A DNA stretch of 64,000 nucleotides from Eleusine coracana subsp. coracana (lineage: Eukaryota > Streptophyta > Magnoliopsida > Poales > Poaceae): positions 61,936,071-62,000,070 of the forward strand of contig CM064432.1 of assembly GCA_032690845.1 (NCBI GenBank), in the 5' to 3' direction. The notes under the pieces were generated by a model. It saw only the letters and a list, made by a program, of their open reading frames with translations, did not search any database and had not been told where the DNA came from. How positions within the stretch are numbered: position 1 is the stretch's first letter; each line of letters opens with the position of its first letter. This document shows, piece by piece, positions 10,716-23,010 of this stretch. A program made the position numbers and the translations under genes.

Positions 10716-13700
10716 TGACAAAGTAAGAAAAGAAAACAAACTCAAAACTGATTACGACTTGGTTTTTAGTCTTTCTTACGTAAAAATCATGTCCGCTCTA
10801 ATCTGTTCTCGGTCATTGTCTATCCAACAGAGATTGATCGTCAGGGGCACAAATCACGTTGCATCGCCAGCTTGCGTTGGTGCCGATAACCCCATCGCTC
10901 ACGTGTAGGCCATACCTGTTGATCAATAGATTGAGGTTGAACCTTTGAGGTCTAGTGTTGCTGCTTTTACTCTCACCGCCATCTACTGTTCAAAGGTTTT
11001 GGTGTCATTATGTGGATGTTCTTCCCATACTGAGTTGTAGGTAACACAAGGACGTGGTTCGATCTCCAGAAAGAGGACTTGAGGATCTGAAATCATAGTG
11101 TAGATCATATATGACCAATTAATTTTTTTTGTTTCAACCTTTCTGATGGAGGTACTATTGATCACAATGAAACTAATCTTATTAATCCTAAGTGAGTTTT
11201 ATTTGAATAATAGGTCGAGTGACCACACGTGGGAGATAAAGATATCAGTAGTTTAATGCATCTTATATATTATACATTCTTTTTGGTAATGTTCTCTTAT
11301 TTGTATTGTTTCTATCCATTTCTCATTTTTATATAGGAAGCAATTGGAGCTACATTTAGAACCCTCGATGAAACATTTGGGTGGTATTAGTCATAGAGGT
11401 ATAAGATTTATTTTACAAATATAATGTTGTTATTTAAATTTTAGTGACCTCACTAATCACTATTGAAAGTAAAATTTAGTTCTAAGTTTTTTGAAACATT
11501 TCAAAAGGTCTCATAGGTTTTTTTTGTGAGTTCTGTTGGGTTTTGGTTAACACCAGTGGGTTTTAAATGCAACAATGTATGATTTATGAAGTATCTTACT
11601 TCTCGTCAGATAAAGTGCATTTCATATTTGGGGAATGAGCCAACATTTGGTACTTTAATGGTAATTGACGACTGGAATTGTGGTTGAACGATCATGATGC
11701 AATAGTTTAATTATGTTTTTATGAAACACTAGATGCTTCATGTTAGATGTGACCTTAAGGGCAATTAGTATAGTTTAGTTGTATGATAGTACCTGTGAAA
11801 GTATGATACACATACCATATTTAAGATATTTATGAAACTGAATGGTGTAATTGTGTATCTATCTGGCTCCCCTTGAAGAAATGTATGGTACAGATACCTT
11901 TGAGCCCTGTTGAGCACACGGCACTTGCATAGAGTATTGGCAAAATTACGGCAACTGGTTGATCGGTTGGTGGAGAAACAAATGTCGTGCATGTGTTATC
12001 TGTCTGTGACAGCAAGTGAATGAGCGCCAGGCCATTTGCTCGATGTGCTCCCAAACGTGCTATACATTTTATTTGGTTTGTTTGCTGTTATCATCCATGC
12101 ACGGCACATGCCGCGAGGCATATCCTAATGCGCCATCGGTCACCAGTTGATCATATCACGCACCAGGTTATTGAATTCTACTAGTGTAGAACGTTTACTT
12201 GAGGATTAACAACTACCCGGCGTCCGACGCTTCCAAAGAACACAAAGAAAAATCTCACTCCCGCGCACGTCATTGGCGATAGGCAAAGCGCAACCAACGG
12301 CTGCGCAGGGAGCAAGCAAGACCAACGACGGCAACGAACAATACAATGACCTTGTGTGTGAATGAAGTCAATAAACACGACGGCAGAACAAAACAAAAAC
12401 TGCTCCCACACGCCTCGCTCGCACCAAACGATAAGGAGAGTTGCTGTTGAGGCTACGGCTACCGACGCCTCTGACCGCCGGCGTGTCCAAGAAGAAGGTG
12501 TAAACATAATGTGCGATCAAAGGAACCTAATATAATGACCAGAGTTAATCAACAATAATCAGGCACGGCAGTGCTTGCGTGGTAGTACTAATCACGGACA
12601 GATTCAGCAGACGATAAAGACTCCGCAACTGTACTGAAATCGATGGGCAAAGTATACACACGGCCTGATGATGAGTATAGGTCATCAATATATACTAGAT
12701 TATAGGCACGAGCGACCGCGAGCCTAAGACGACTGATTGATTAATACTGTAGGTAGCAAGTTCATTTTGCTTGCATTGCCCAGATGTTCCTACTCCAGCT
12801 GCGTTGGTCATCTACCTTTTCGTTCTTTCATTTTTTGTGTGGCCTCCGGGCCGGGGTCCAACCCACACCCAAGGAAGGAAGGCATCTCTGCAACCTAACC
12901 GCTGGGAGGAAATATCTGAAGCACATCTTTTTTTTTTTTTTGAACAAAATATCTGAAGCACATCTCCTCTGAATATCTGAAGCAAACCGCGTTACAGGCA
13001 CAATACCCCCGAACTGATACTGTTTGAAAAGAACAAGGATAGTGACTAGTGAGTGCTACACTACTAGTAGCAGTTGATGTCTCCCAAAATTGCCAGTAAT
13101 TTCAAAAAAAATTCATTAGTCTTGATGTTTTCATACTGTTAGTTAATACAAACTAGTGACCATTCAACAATGGAATGCCTTAAAGGAAGGGAATTATTAG
13201 GCTGGAGTGCTTTTGTTAGTAACAGGAAATGGAGGAACAGATCAAGCAACGCAATGATAAGGCCATTAATACGAGGAAAAGGCTTAGAGGATTATGTTGG
13301 GGGACAGCAGCAGTACTGTTTTTGCTGTACCGCAAACTGATCGATAGACTGGCCTGGCCACTCATTCTTGGCCTGTCTCCACACCTACCCCTTCTGAACC
13401 ACTCCGACGATGGCCCTTGGCGCCGACACAACAGACCTCCTTACTATACGAAACAACTCATAGAATAGTTAAGAAAAAGAAAGGTAAAACAAAAGAGACC
13501 CGTGTAGCCTACTGACCCGTCTGATGACCAATGCACGCACATATATAATTGACCATATATGCGAAAAAAAAAACGAGTTCATCCAAAACGCTAACTACCC
13601 TACGACTACGCTGGAGGGAGATGCCTAATGATTGCCCCCAGCACAACTGGAAGCCTCCAATCAGTGCGGTCCATCTGCAACTGCACAATCCTTCAATGAG

Positions 13701-14162
13701 TGAGTGATCAATTAAAGCAGTGTTTGTACCATACATAATGTAGGGTCGACGATAATGAACAACAATCACACGGTAGTACTAGTACATCCGAGCAAAACAT
13801 GTGTAGAGAGTTTGTCTGGGTTCATCATGTACACGAGACTAGCTATACACCGCACCGCTGTACATATATGGAAATCCATGGTCGTCGCGACGCTAATGCC
13901 ACCACTTATTTCCGCATAGACAGACACTGCAGCAGTTCCCTTGCCCTTTTGTGGAGATCAATATACACTCGATGAAAGAAAAGAAGAAAAAGAAGAAGAT
14001 GACGAGTAGTGTAGTGGCATGGCATGCAGCTATGCAGCAAGAAAGTCCGAGATGATGAAGCAGGTATAGTATAGTACCGGCCGGCCGCGAGCCAATGGAC
14101 AGCAGGCAGGCACACACATACGTGGAGGGAGGGACCAGCGGTAAGGCAGGAGGCATCTTCTT

Positions 14163-15254
14163 CTAGAAGAGCTCCCACTCGAACCTAGGTGTCGGTGCGG
14201 TAGTGGTGGTCATCGCCATCGCCGGGGCCATGGTCGTCACTGGCGCCGCCGACGTGGACGGAACGGAAGACAGCAGGTCGAACGTCTCCCAGCTCGCCGT
14301 CGCCGTCTGCGGCGCCGGCGCGGTCCCCGTGGTCGGCGCCGGCGGCTGGAACTGCCGTCGCCGCTGCTGCTGCTGCGCCGCCGCCGGCGGACGCGGCGGC
14401 AGGTGCCCAGGCCGCACCTTATTATTGGTCTGCTTGTTGTTCTTGGCGCGGATGGCGTCCAGCGTCTCCACGTACTTCTGCACACGCTTCTCCTGCACCC
14501 GCCGCTGCTCCTTCACCTCCCCGTCGGCGGCGACCGAGTCCAGCTTCACCAGCTCGTTCATCAGCGCCTCCGTCAGCGCCACCACGTCGCCGTCCACCAC
14601 TTTCCCGCCTTTCCCCACGATCGTCTCCAGCGCCGACACCTGCCCATCACCGATTCAATTTCAAATTCCAAGCATTTTGCCATAATTGGGGAATCTAGCT
14701 ACTAGCTAGGAAAACACACACACACCCACTGCAAGCCTGCAACATATAACAATAGATAAGTATACCTTGGACGCGAGCTTGTCGACGTCTTGGCTGACAC
14801 GATGTATAGCCTTGGCGGCGCGCTGGGCCTTGCTGTTCTTGCGTTCCTCAAGGATGCGCTTGGCCTTGGCGGCGGGATCCTCGACCATGACCATCTTGGA
14901 CCGGTCCTTGACGCCGGCGACATCGAGGAACGCCTTGGAGTCGCGCTCCCGGTCCTTGTACACCACCTTCTGGTCGTCGGGGTGAAGCCCTGTCTTCTCC
15001 GACAGCAGCTTCTTGAGCTCGCCGAAGGACGCCTGCGCGTTCACGTACACCTCGTGGTACACGCCGTTGAACTTGACCTTCACGCGGATCGTCGGCACGA
15101 TGGCGCCGCCGGGAGGCGGGTCCGCGTCCGGGCTCCGCTTCTGCACCAGCATCCCGCCCGGACGGACCTCCCACACCTCCTCCTTCGCCACCGCCACCGC
15201 CGACTCCTTCTTCATCGGCGACAACACTTTCTGCTCCCTCCCGCCGCGCATCAT
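14163..15254 (-). CDS. BAG-domain molecular chaperone regulator with ubiquitin-like domain (BAG1-4 type)
   Basis: Two exons, 15254-14766 and 14639-14163. The 126-bp intron (14765-14640) has GT..AG ends in phase 0. The 321-residue product has a ubiquitin-like domain (about residues 50-125, with TIRVKVKFNGVYHEVYVNAQ and FGELKKLLSEKTGLHPDDQK) followed by a BAG domain (about 135-230), whose helices bind the Hsp70 ATPase domain and promote nucleotide exchange. This order matches the plant BAG1-4 group, which acts with Hsp70 in stress tolerance. The C-terminal third is low-complexity, rich in Gln, Pro, Ala and Thr, and ends FEWELF. Both exons carry parts of one BAG domain, and that confirms the splice. 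It is a complete gene with its own TATA box upstream. Confidence 0.93.
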
Positions 15255-15320
15255 CTTCTTCCTCTTCTTCTCTGCCTGTGTGCCTGTTTCTCTGTCCTAG
15301 TACAAGACTCCCTACGTAGG

Positions 15321-15331
15321 GTATATATGTA
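15321..15331 (-). promoter_or_regulatory. TATA box of the BAG gene
   Basis: The minus strand reads ACATATATACC about 70 bases upstream of the ATG at 15254, giving a predicted 5' UTR of about 40 bases. Confidence 0.55.
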
Positions 15332-15669
15332 CACCAACAAGCTCAATAATCAAGAACACACGCACTGCTCGCTACACAACAATGCAATCGGCTGTTAACC
15401 GCTAATTAATAGCTATATCTCAATTTGCTCGCTCTGGTTGCGCTCTGCTTAGCCAGAACTAGAAAAAGTCAGTTCTTCATACACGTTTGCTTAGGCTAGT
15501 ACTAAACTCTGGAACCTAGACCTTGAAATGGAGGGACAGAACAAGAGGGGGTGGAGACCGGAAGGAGAGGAGGAGGAAGATGAAGAAGGAAACCGGGTGT
15601 GTGGTAGCCTGGTAGGAGGAAAAGGACACGGTGCTGCAACCAAGAGACAGGGGAGGTTGCAGTGCTGCA

Positions 15670-15671
<2 letters not shown>

Positions 15672-15704
<33 letters not shown>
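15672..15704. repeat. (AT)n microsatellite
   Basis: An uninterrupted run of alternating A and T of about 33 bases, some 415 bases upstream of the BAG start codon. It is likely length-polymorphic. Confidence 0.95.
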
Positions 15705-15707
<3 letters not shown>

Positions 15708-15785
15708 GCACGCACTGGTAAAACGAAGCGAGCAATAAGCAAACGAAGCTGGGCCGGCCAGCTTGCGACTAAACAAGTGTGTGGG

Positions 15786-15812
<27 letters not shown>
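15786..15812. repeat. (CT)n microsatellite
   Basis: A 27-base CT run upstream of the BAG gene, reading GA on the gene's own strand. A run of 18 C follows at 15873-15890. Confidence 0.95.
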
Positions 15813-15816
<4 letters not shown>

Positions 15817-16345
15817 AACTGGAGGTTGGACCAAAAGGACTCAGCAGCTGGCACTTGTCTAATCAGGAGAAGCCCCCCCCCCCCCCCCCCTCCCACATTG
15901 GCATCTCGATTCTCGCCATTCATCACCATCGAAAATTACTTGGCACCTCTTCTTTTGCTTCTTCGCCTGGGGTCGATCAAGAAGAAGACGCGAAGGAGTT
16001 ACTACTAGTAACAAACAACGGTTGGGTGGTGAGTGTGGTGACCGTGAGTGGGGCGAGGTGGTTGGTTGCGATGGCAAAGCGATGCAGAGGAGGGACGGGG
16101 TTGCTTTGCTTGGTTGGTGGCCACAGCTGCAAGGCTTCCTCGGGACGGCTCGGCCACCACCGCTCTGGCACTCCTCTCTCTCCTCTGCCTCGTCGTTGCC
16201 GGCCTTCGCCTCCAAGCAAGCCTGAGCCTGACAGTGCCAGCCGTCGGTTTCGCGCGAGCTCAGATCGATCCATCGATCAGTGTCCCTTTTTCTGTCATGC
16301 TTCGTATGCACACCACTGTACCGCTCAAGCTTGTTTCCTACAGTA

Positions 16346-16458
16346 GCTTATTCCATTCCACCTACCATTTAGTTGTGCGTGTGCATCGCGTCACAACATA
16401 AATACATAATGATGCAGGAAGCGAGTCCAATCCAAGCGTCGGTTCCTGGATATACGAT
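16346..16458. repeat. Dispersed repeat, copy A
   Basis: This 113-base segment recurs in the same orientation at 26292-26381. Shared blocks include GCTTATTCCATTCCACCTAC, AGTTGTGCGTGTG and AGCGTCGGTTCCTGGATATA. Copy A has two short extra stretches (8 and about 12 bases) that are missing from copy B. Confidence 0.85.
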
Positions 16459-18471
16459 AACGATCCGTACTCATTGTCCATCGGGTTCGTTTGTCGACAG
16501 ATCCGCATATTAAAGCACTACTTAGTCGACACTGGAACATGTGGCATCTCTCAGATGTTGCTGCCGTGCACTGTGTAGTAGAGTGTAGACGGCGAATCTG
16601 CGTGGCCGAGGAAAGGAAGAGCAGGATCGATCATTCGTTCACTTGTCTCTCCATGCTGCTTCTGCTTGCCCCCCGCGCTCGATCGACAACATGTTGGGGA
16701 CGGACTCTCGTTTAGGTTAGGTGAAGAAACAGAGATCGCATCCAGCATGTTCGATGATCGAGTAGCAGTCGTGGTCGTGGTCGTCGTAATCAGAACAGTA
16801 ATCGATCGACGTTTAATGTTCTTTTTATTCACAGCTCACTAGCGATCCAGATCTCTTCCGATGCTCATCGCGCGCGATGCCAAAACCGAGTAAAAGCCAA
16901 GTGGAATCAGGTCAGGCCAGAGGAGTGTAACTGCATGGACCCACCCGTCAGTTCTCTGCTCTTTCTTCTTCTTCTCCCGCGGTAAAAGTGGTGAAGAGAA
17001 GAAAGGGGGGCGCCACCGACAGGGCCGGGGCGCACGTGGGAATCCGCGGAGGCGTCCACGCCGGCTGAAGGATGATGGATGGACGGACGTGATCGGGGAA
17101 AGGGACCGCGTAACCTCTCTCTCTGACTCTGACGCGATCGATGGGCGAGCCAGGCGGTGGTCCTCTCGCTCCACACTGCGACGCGGCAACCACCGCCGGC
17201 GACGGCGACGGCGCCGGCGCAGGCCGGCCGCCGTGACATTTCCTTCTTTTTATTTCCTTCCTCCTGTGCGCGTGTTGCTTCACTTGCGATCGAAGGCTAA
17301 TAAGGTCTCGTGCACTGATGGATGTCAGCTGATGATGATGATCTCGGCAGTACAACCGCCTACGTACACGGCGGAGGCAGGGCTTCTATAGCTGGCTGGG
17401 AAATGGAAGGTGTCAGTTCGTGACAGGCGAGTTGGACCGACGCCTTCGTTTTCGTCAGTCGTCGGTATCATCAGTCACAGACGCCGATGCGTGCGGCCAA
17501 AGTAGCCCACGTACTCGCGACTCACAAGCCTCCATCCTGCACTTTAATTCCCTTTTCCGTCCGTGCCTTGATTTATCATCGTTACTTAAACTCTTCATCA
17601 ATTGATTATCATGGTCATCATCTGCTGATGACTTTCAAGATGATTCTACTACATAGTATTAGTACATGAAAAAAAAAATGCAAACAATAAATTCAGTTCG
17701 TTGCTTATATTACTTTGGAGTTAAGCAGAAAGGACATCTAAAGACCGGACACCAAACCAAACAATTGTTCTCCTCTCCGGACTGTGTTTCATCTAGTAGT
17801 AGTAGGTTGGTGCTACACTACACTACTGCGTTTATTCCCTTTCAACTCTGCGCAGTAAGTTACCCTTGGCACTTAACAGAAGTTAATTTCGGAGTTCAGA
17901 GACACATAGAGAACACAGAGCTATCAGTTTTGGCCTTTAGTCCGACAACAACAGGTACTCCAGCCACCATGGCAAATTGGACTTGTCTCCATTCTAGGCT
18001 GCCATGATGGTCACTCCGGTTCGTGTAGCTACTACTGGTTCAATTATCTATAAATTAATGTGATAAGGTGGCAAGAAAATAAATAAAAGGCGATTTTATA
18101 ATACACAGACTTGGCATCAGAATAAAGATCATCGTAGCTTTGCTTGGCTTATTCTATCTGTCTATCACTAAAGACGGTCGGTTCGGTTTGATTGTGTGAG
18201 TGGTAGCATCTGTTTTGTGCCTGTAAAATATTTGAAACACCACCAGATATAGTATGGTCTAATAAAGTAGGGAGATTTGCACCCTTCACAAAAAGTCACA
18301 AAGATGCATAGAGGAGCATGCATTGACCATCGAGCAGAAAAATCCAGTGGTTTACTTTATTTATTAAGTACCACTTGTGATTAGTGAATAATACATCTTT
18401 AGTGCGTAACAAAAGGAAGGGTTTAGATGATGAAGATGATAATTATTGGTAGGATCAAAACTAGAGCACTA

Positions 18472-18705
18472 CTCTCTCCGTTCTTAAATTATTGTTGTCA
18501 TTGATTTTTTTAGTTAACTTTGACCATTTATCTTATTTATTTTTTTTTAAAGATATCATATATGTTGTCATAGTTTGTTTTATCGTCAAAGAAAATTAAA
18601 ACATAATTTAAGAATTTTTATATTTGAAATAATATTTTGAATAAGATGGATTTTCAAAATTAAATAAAAAAATCAATGACGATAACAATTTAATAATGGA
18701 GGGAG
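18472..18705. mobile_element. Stowaway-type MITE
   Basis: A 234-bp element with CTCTCTCCGTTCTTAAATTA at the left and its inverse (AATTTAATAATGGAGGGAG) at the right, flanked by TA (18470-18471 and 18706-18707). Inverted similarity continues inward through TCATTGATTTTTTTA. Termini, length and TA duplication fit the Tc1/mariner-derived Stowaway group. Confidence 0.85.
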
Positions 18706-19613
18706 TACCTTTTAACAATAGCAATAGCAAAGAGAAATTTAATTCGCATGTGTGATGAATCTTGCATGATTTGATAAACTTCTCTTTCTTAAATGTAAGA
18801 GCAGTACTCTTGCTCATTGGTCTGGAAAGAAAAATGATTTTGAGGAGCACACAATAATGTGGATGCATTGCTTTATCTGCTTTTCCAGGTATCCATGTTG
18901 TCCTGACCTCGTAGTATAATCTAAAACCGATTTCTTTGTCTGGGGAGTATTATAAACGGTTCAAGATGCGATCTTGTATAGTATATTGCACCATATCATC
19001 GTGGCAAATTTCTTTTGTACGTGGAAGCTCCGTCATTAATCGGCTGATTGAAGCCAAAAAAAAATATATATTTAGATGAACAAGTTGCATGCTGTCCTAC
19101 TCCTACTGGATGCCTCGTAATTTATTACCGATCGGATTCGGGGGCCCTCGTGCTGCATTGCTTGATGCAGATCCAGCGGGCAGCGCGCATGTGGGGATTT
19201 TCTTTTTTGCAGATCGAGGATCAGACGACGATCGACATGGATTCGTTTTCTGCCCGCGCCGTTCCAAGTTGAGGACTTGTACAGAACACGGTCTGCGTCG
19301 TTGATTTGACTGTGTCGGCAGCAGTAATTTTCGGGACTAGGAGTGCAAACTGCTTGATACAATTTTCAGTACATACATGATATCCTTTGTGTTTGGACAC
19401 TGGCAGAACGCAGTTCTGTTTATGGGCCGCCGTTCTACCCGGGCCGGTTAAGCACTTGAAGACCAAGGAAGGAGTTTATGGGCCGGGCACGGAAAGCCAG
19501 TGTCCTAACTTGGATCGGAGACCAAGGAAGGACGAGCGAGTAGTGCGCGCATATATCATCAGAGGCTTGCTCGTTCCTCGACTCTCGCAGGTCATCAGAT
19601 CAGAGTATCAGAC

Positions 19614-19869
19614 ATGACATCAGACAACAAGGACGGCGAGGACGCTCATGGCGGCGGCGGCGGGCACTTACCGGCGTGGTCCAAGCTCCCCGTCGGCGCG
19701 CTCCGTGCGATCTCCAGCCACCTTCACTACGCCGTTGACTACGTCCGCTTCCACGCCGTGTGCAAGAAGTGGCACGAGGCGGCGCCGTGTCGTCCCACTC
19801 CCACCGATGAGACCACTGTTCCCTTGGCTCCACAGCGACGTGTTACGGGGACACTCTGTTAGACTTTAA
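19614..19869 (+). pseudogene. F-box gene fragment, frameshifted and truncated
   Basis: The first frame encodes a short lead, then LPAWSKLPVGALRAISSHLH and DYVRFHAVCKKWHEAA, which is the F-box of grass DUF295-type F-box proteins. After this the continuation PMRPLFPWLHSDVLRGHS lies in another frame, so a frameshift falls near 19790-19800. Both frames stop by 19870 and the C-terminal domain is absent. The 3' end of a LINE lies 130 bases downstream. It is best read as a dead N-terminal fragment. A short functional F-box-only protein is possible but less likely. Confidence 0.7.
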
Positions 19870-19997
19870 TCTTGTTTGGTGTTTTCGATTAGCCGTACCG
19901 TAAGTGCTAGTGTGGCATGCATGCAACAGTTCCCACAACTCTCGTTGTCTGTATATAGATATACATGTAATGCAGCCAATGGAGCGACACAATCGGA

Positions 19998-21385
19998 TTT
20001 TTTTTTATAAAAGAGGCAGGAGCGCTGCCATTCATTAAGAGGAAAGCACATAATTACAACAAAGGACTGAACCCACCAGTCAGGGTTGACAAGATAAAAA
20101 CAAGAAAAGCAACAAAGAAAAAGCAGAACAAGAAAGAGCAGAACAAAGCAAAAATGCCGAAGCAATTAGGAGCCGATGTGGAGATAAACCGAGTGGTGGA
20201 GCCTTATCTCATCTTGGATGAGGGAGGCAAGGCGATGTGGCGATAGTTCCTTGTCTTAAAAAATTCATCTATTTCTCTCTTTCCATACAAACCACCAGAA
20301 AGTAAATAGCATCCCCAACTTCTTTCTCTTCTCCTGTTTTGAGCTGTGCTTGTTCAGATAGGATACCCACTGAGTAGCCCCTCCAGATGTAATCATTTCA
20401 TTGTACCTTGGGAGGCCAATTCTTGAAGCGAGGATGTCCCAGGTTGCTTCGGTATAGTTGCATTGTGTTAGCAAGTGATCAGTAGTTTCATGCATGCAGA
20501 AGCAAAGTGCACAGTTGTGGTTACAGGGCCAATTTTTCTTATTCATATTGTCAGCTGTAAGTACCCTATCATGCATCATCAGCCAAGAGAAAAACTTACA
20601 TTTAGGTTCAGTGATCGCCTTCCAGATCGAGGTTGCCCAAATACTTGGGATGGCCCCTCGAAACTGACATTCATATGCTGAGGCAACTGTGTATTACCCA
20701 TTTGCTGTCCAGCGCCATACAATTTCATCAGGTTGTTCAGATAGATAGACTGGAGCTATTGCCATAAATAACAAAGTGAATTCCTCAATCAGTTCGGAGT
20801 TATTAATGGCCCTGATATTACTAATCTAGTTGAAGTTGTGGAGTTCCTTACAAACACTTCTTGTTTTGTACCTTGCCATTCGGTATAAATTAGGGGCCAA
20901 TTCTTTTGGAGCAGCACCTTGCAGCCAGCGCGCCTCCCAGAAGGGAGTGTGTTTTACCCTTCCCTATTGTGATGACCGTCGAAATGAAAAATAATTATCT
21001 GTCCACTGGCTCATCTATTTTAAGTAAGTGCTTCCATGGTCTATCTTTATGATCCCATTGATGCCACAACCATCGAAGTCTAAGAGCCCTGCTGAATTTG
21101 TCAAGGTCCTTGATACCAAGTCCTCCCAACCTTTTGGGCCTAAGGCAAGTTTGCCAGTTCACCAAACAGTGTCTTTCCCTTTCTAAAAAAAACTTCTTCT
21201 GAACCTGTCGATCCTAGAGATCCCCCATTTGGGTATTTTGTAAACAGTGAGAAAATAGGTTGTCATAGAAGACAGAACAGTCTTGACAAGAAGCTCTCTA
21301 CCTGGGTAGGTGAGGAGATTCCTCTGCCAGCCAGGTAGCTTGTTTCCCAGTTTTTGGATTATAGGCTGCAACATTGTCCTAGTAG
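19998..21385 (-). mobile_element. Non-LTR retrotransposon (LINE, L1-like) 3' fragment
   Basis: On the minus strand the segment encodes the end of the reverse-transcriptase region (KLGNKLPGWQRNLLTYPGRE, SSMTTYFLTVYKIPKWGI), then GGLGIKDLDKFSRALRLRWL, then QPDEIVWRWTANGQYTVASA. It ends with a zinc-binding region (KCKFFSWLMMHDRVLTADNM, CNHNCALCF, HLLTQC). The frame is broken in several places. A 3' UTR of typical LINE form ends in an A-tail, seen as poly-T at 19998-20006. The 5' end is truncated around 21.4 kb, as is usual for LINEs. No convincing target-site duplication was found. Protein-coding function is lost. Confidence 0.85.
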
Positions 21386-21655
21386 GCTTCGTTATACATA
21401 ATACGTGATGAAATGGAACGGAAATATGAGGTGCATATATGGTGCGGTGGCATGATTTAAAGCCGATCCGGGTCCGGATGTACATCGATCTCGAGCGAAC
21501 TACTGTTCCGATCTACGTTCTACTATCACATACACCACACCATATATAGATGTTAAAAGAAGCCGGTGTCTTGTCTCGCGGTCTACTACGTACGCCTTTA
21601 CTTGTTGTTCCTACAATTCGCTGCTCTTGGATCGATCGATCGCCCACGCGCAGCC

Positions 21656-21950
21656 ATGGCAGACGACGCCGATCAGCGCCCAAATCCTACCGAACTGCTG
21701 CTCCACCGCTGCGCGCGGTTGATAGACGAGGTAGCCGAGGCCGCCGCTCTCCGACACCATGGACGCGGTCCTCAACAGCATCCCGTCGCACCTCAGTGAC
21801 GCCGAGCAACGAGCGATAGAGACGGAGTTCCTACGGTACCGGGTCGAGGTCGAGGAACCGGCGGCGGCGGCCGTCCGCGAACGCAAGGCTTCCCATCCCA
21901 GACCTAGCGCGGTGAAGAAGGTCAACGTGGCCAGCTTATTATCGAGCTGA
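21656..21950 (+). pseudogene. Truncated DUF1618-type gene copy
   Basis: Two overlapping frames match the N-terminal part of the gene at 24227. The first runs to LIDEVAEA. After a frameshift near 21740 the second gives PPLSDTMDAVLNSIPSHLSD, FLRYRVEVEEPAAAAVRERK and PSAVKKVNVAS, then stops. The matching stretch in the downstream gene is PPLSETLDTILDGIPASLSK, LRYRTEVEEPAAAILRERKA and PSAVKKVEVAF. The rest of the gene is missing. It is a partial tandem duplicate lying about 2.6 kb upstream of its relative. Confidence 0.75.
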
Positions 21951-23010
21951 AACTCGTCGTTATCACATGAGTTGGTTTTCTGACTTCTCTCAACAGTTCA
22001 TTGTCTTTTTCACTGTCACCTAGTGTCTGTGATTTTATCGAGCAATTTTGCATATCACCGACTAAACATGACGTAAGAGAATGATCTAAAGCCTCTTAAT
22101 AGTCCAGTTTTTTCTATGGACTCAAAACCCTAACAACTACTCAAGTGTTTTAAACACTTACATCATACCTTGTTCTCCGTTTTAATCCATCTCCATCAAC
22201 CCTTGGACTTCATCAAGTTCACAAACCTTCATGCTTGCGGTCATTGTCATCAATCACCAAGGACACCATCTTCCACATGATTTACAATAGAGTTAAGAGA
22301 TAATTCCTACATAGATAACACTTGTGTAGATGTTAGCTCGCAATTTCATAGTTATCATCTATTACTAAAACATCCATACCACGGAGATCCAATCATCAAT
22401 GGTCATAAAGCTTACAAATACTAATCATATCCATGACATAGTAAGGTTGACATTACGGACGGAGCTACATTCTGGCCGCCGCCGTCACTCGGACCAGCCG
22501 CCACCACCGCTGCTGGTACAACCATTCACATCGGGGACGTGGCAAGGGCGGAGGCAGTCGGAAGGAGGACAAGTGGGCGCGACGAAGGAAGGGCGGCACT
22601 TCTTTGACGTGGGCAGCAGATGCGACTGCCGATCACTGGAGAAGTCGCGCGGCGGCGGCATCGGCCATGTGTGAAGCAGATGAAGAGTGGCCCCGCCCGG
22701 TTCCATCGAAGGTCGATTCCACCGGTGATTCGTTCTTTGTGGCTGCGGCGTGCCCGGATCTACCGCCGGCGGGAGGCGTGGGAGGGCCTCCGGTGACGGG
22801 CGGCGGCAACAGCGACTTGGCAGCTTCTTCCATTTCTCGGGACCAGAGAAGGAAGAGGAAGAGAAAGGAAAAAAAAAACTAAGTGGAGCCCACATTTAGA
22901 GGTGGGATAGTAGGTGAGCAAATCCAGGAGGTTTGGGCTAGAATTTAGTGCCCCACTAAATTTAGTGGTCCGGATAGAGCACGGTTGAAGTTGTGTTTTT
23001 TTTTGGGAAG

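Larger units (their letters stand above)
4661..14162. other. Long repeat-rich intergenic region
   Basis: About 9.5 kb without a convincing gene. Short open frames on both strands lack domains and splice logic. Near 6.2-6.3 kb there are two copies of a CTGGG..GACATGTCCCAG hairpin. From 6.6 to 7.6 kb it is very AT-rich with a repeated 36-base unit. At 9.8-10.7 kb lies a CACTA-like remnant with a GC-rich core whose open frames on both strands look like compositional artefacts. From 10.7 to 13.2 kb nothing is recognised. Bases just below 14163 are the 3' flank of the BAG gene. Confidence 0.5.
15255..19613. other. Intergenic region upstream of the BAG gene
   Basis: The first few hundred bases are the BAG promoter region, including AT, CT and poly-C simple repeats. 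No supported gene follows. GC-rich stretches at 16.0-17.3 kb are open in several frames at once, but no frame has a recognisable domain. A segment at 16346-16458 recurs at 26292-26381. A Stowaway MITE lies at 18.47-18.71 kb. Confidence 0.5.

Noticed and set aside
15528..16346. 272-residue plus-strand frame across AT, CT and C microsatellites
   Set aside because: Translates simple repeats (IYIYIY, SLSLSL, PPPPP); not a protein.
16839..17391. Frames on both strands at 16.8-17.4 kb
   Set aside because: No domain, no splice partner, open on both strands due to GC content.
22399..22895. Frames in the GC-rich part of the outer transposon
   Set aside because: They belong to a repeated element also present at 57.5-58.2 kb, and the frames differ between copies.
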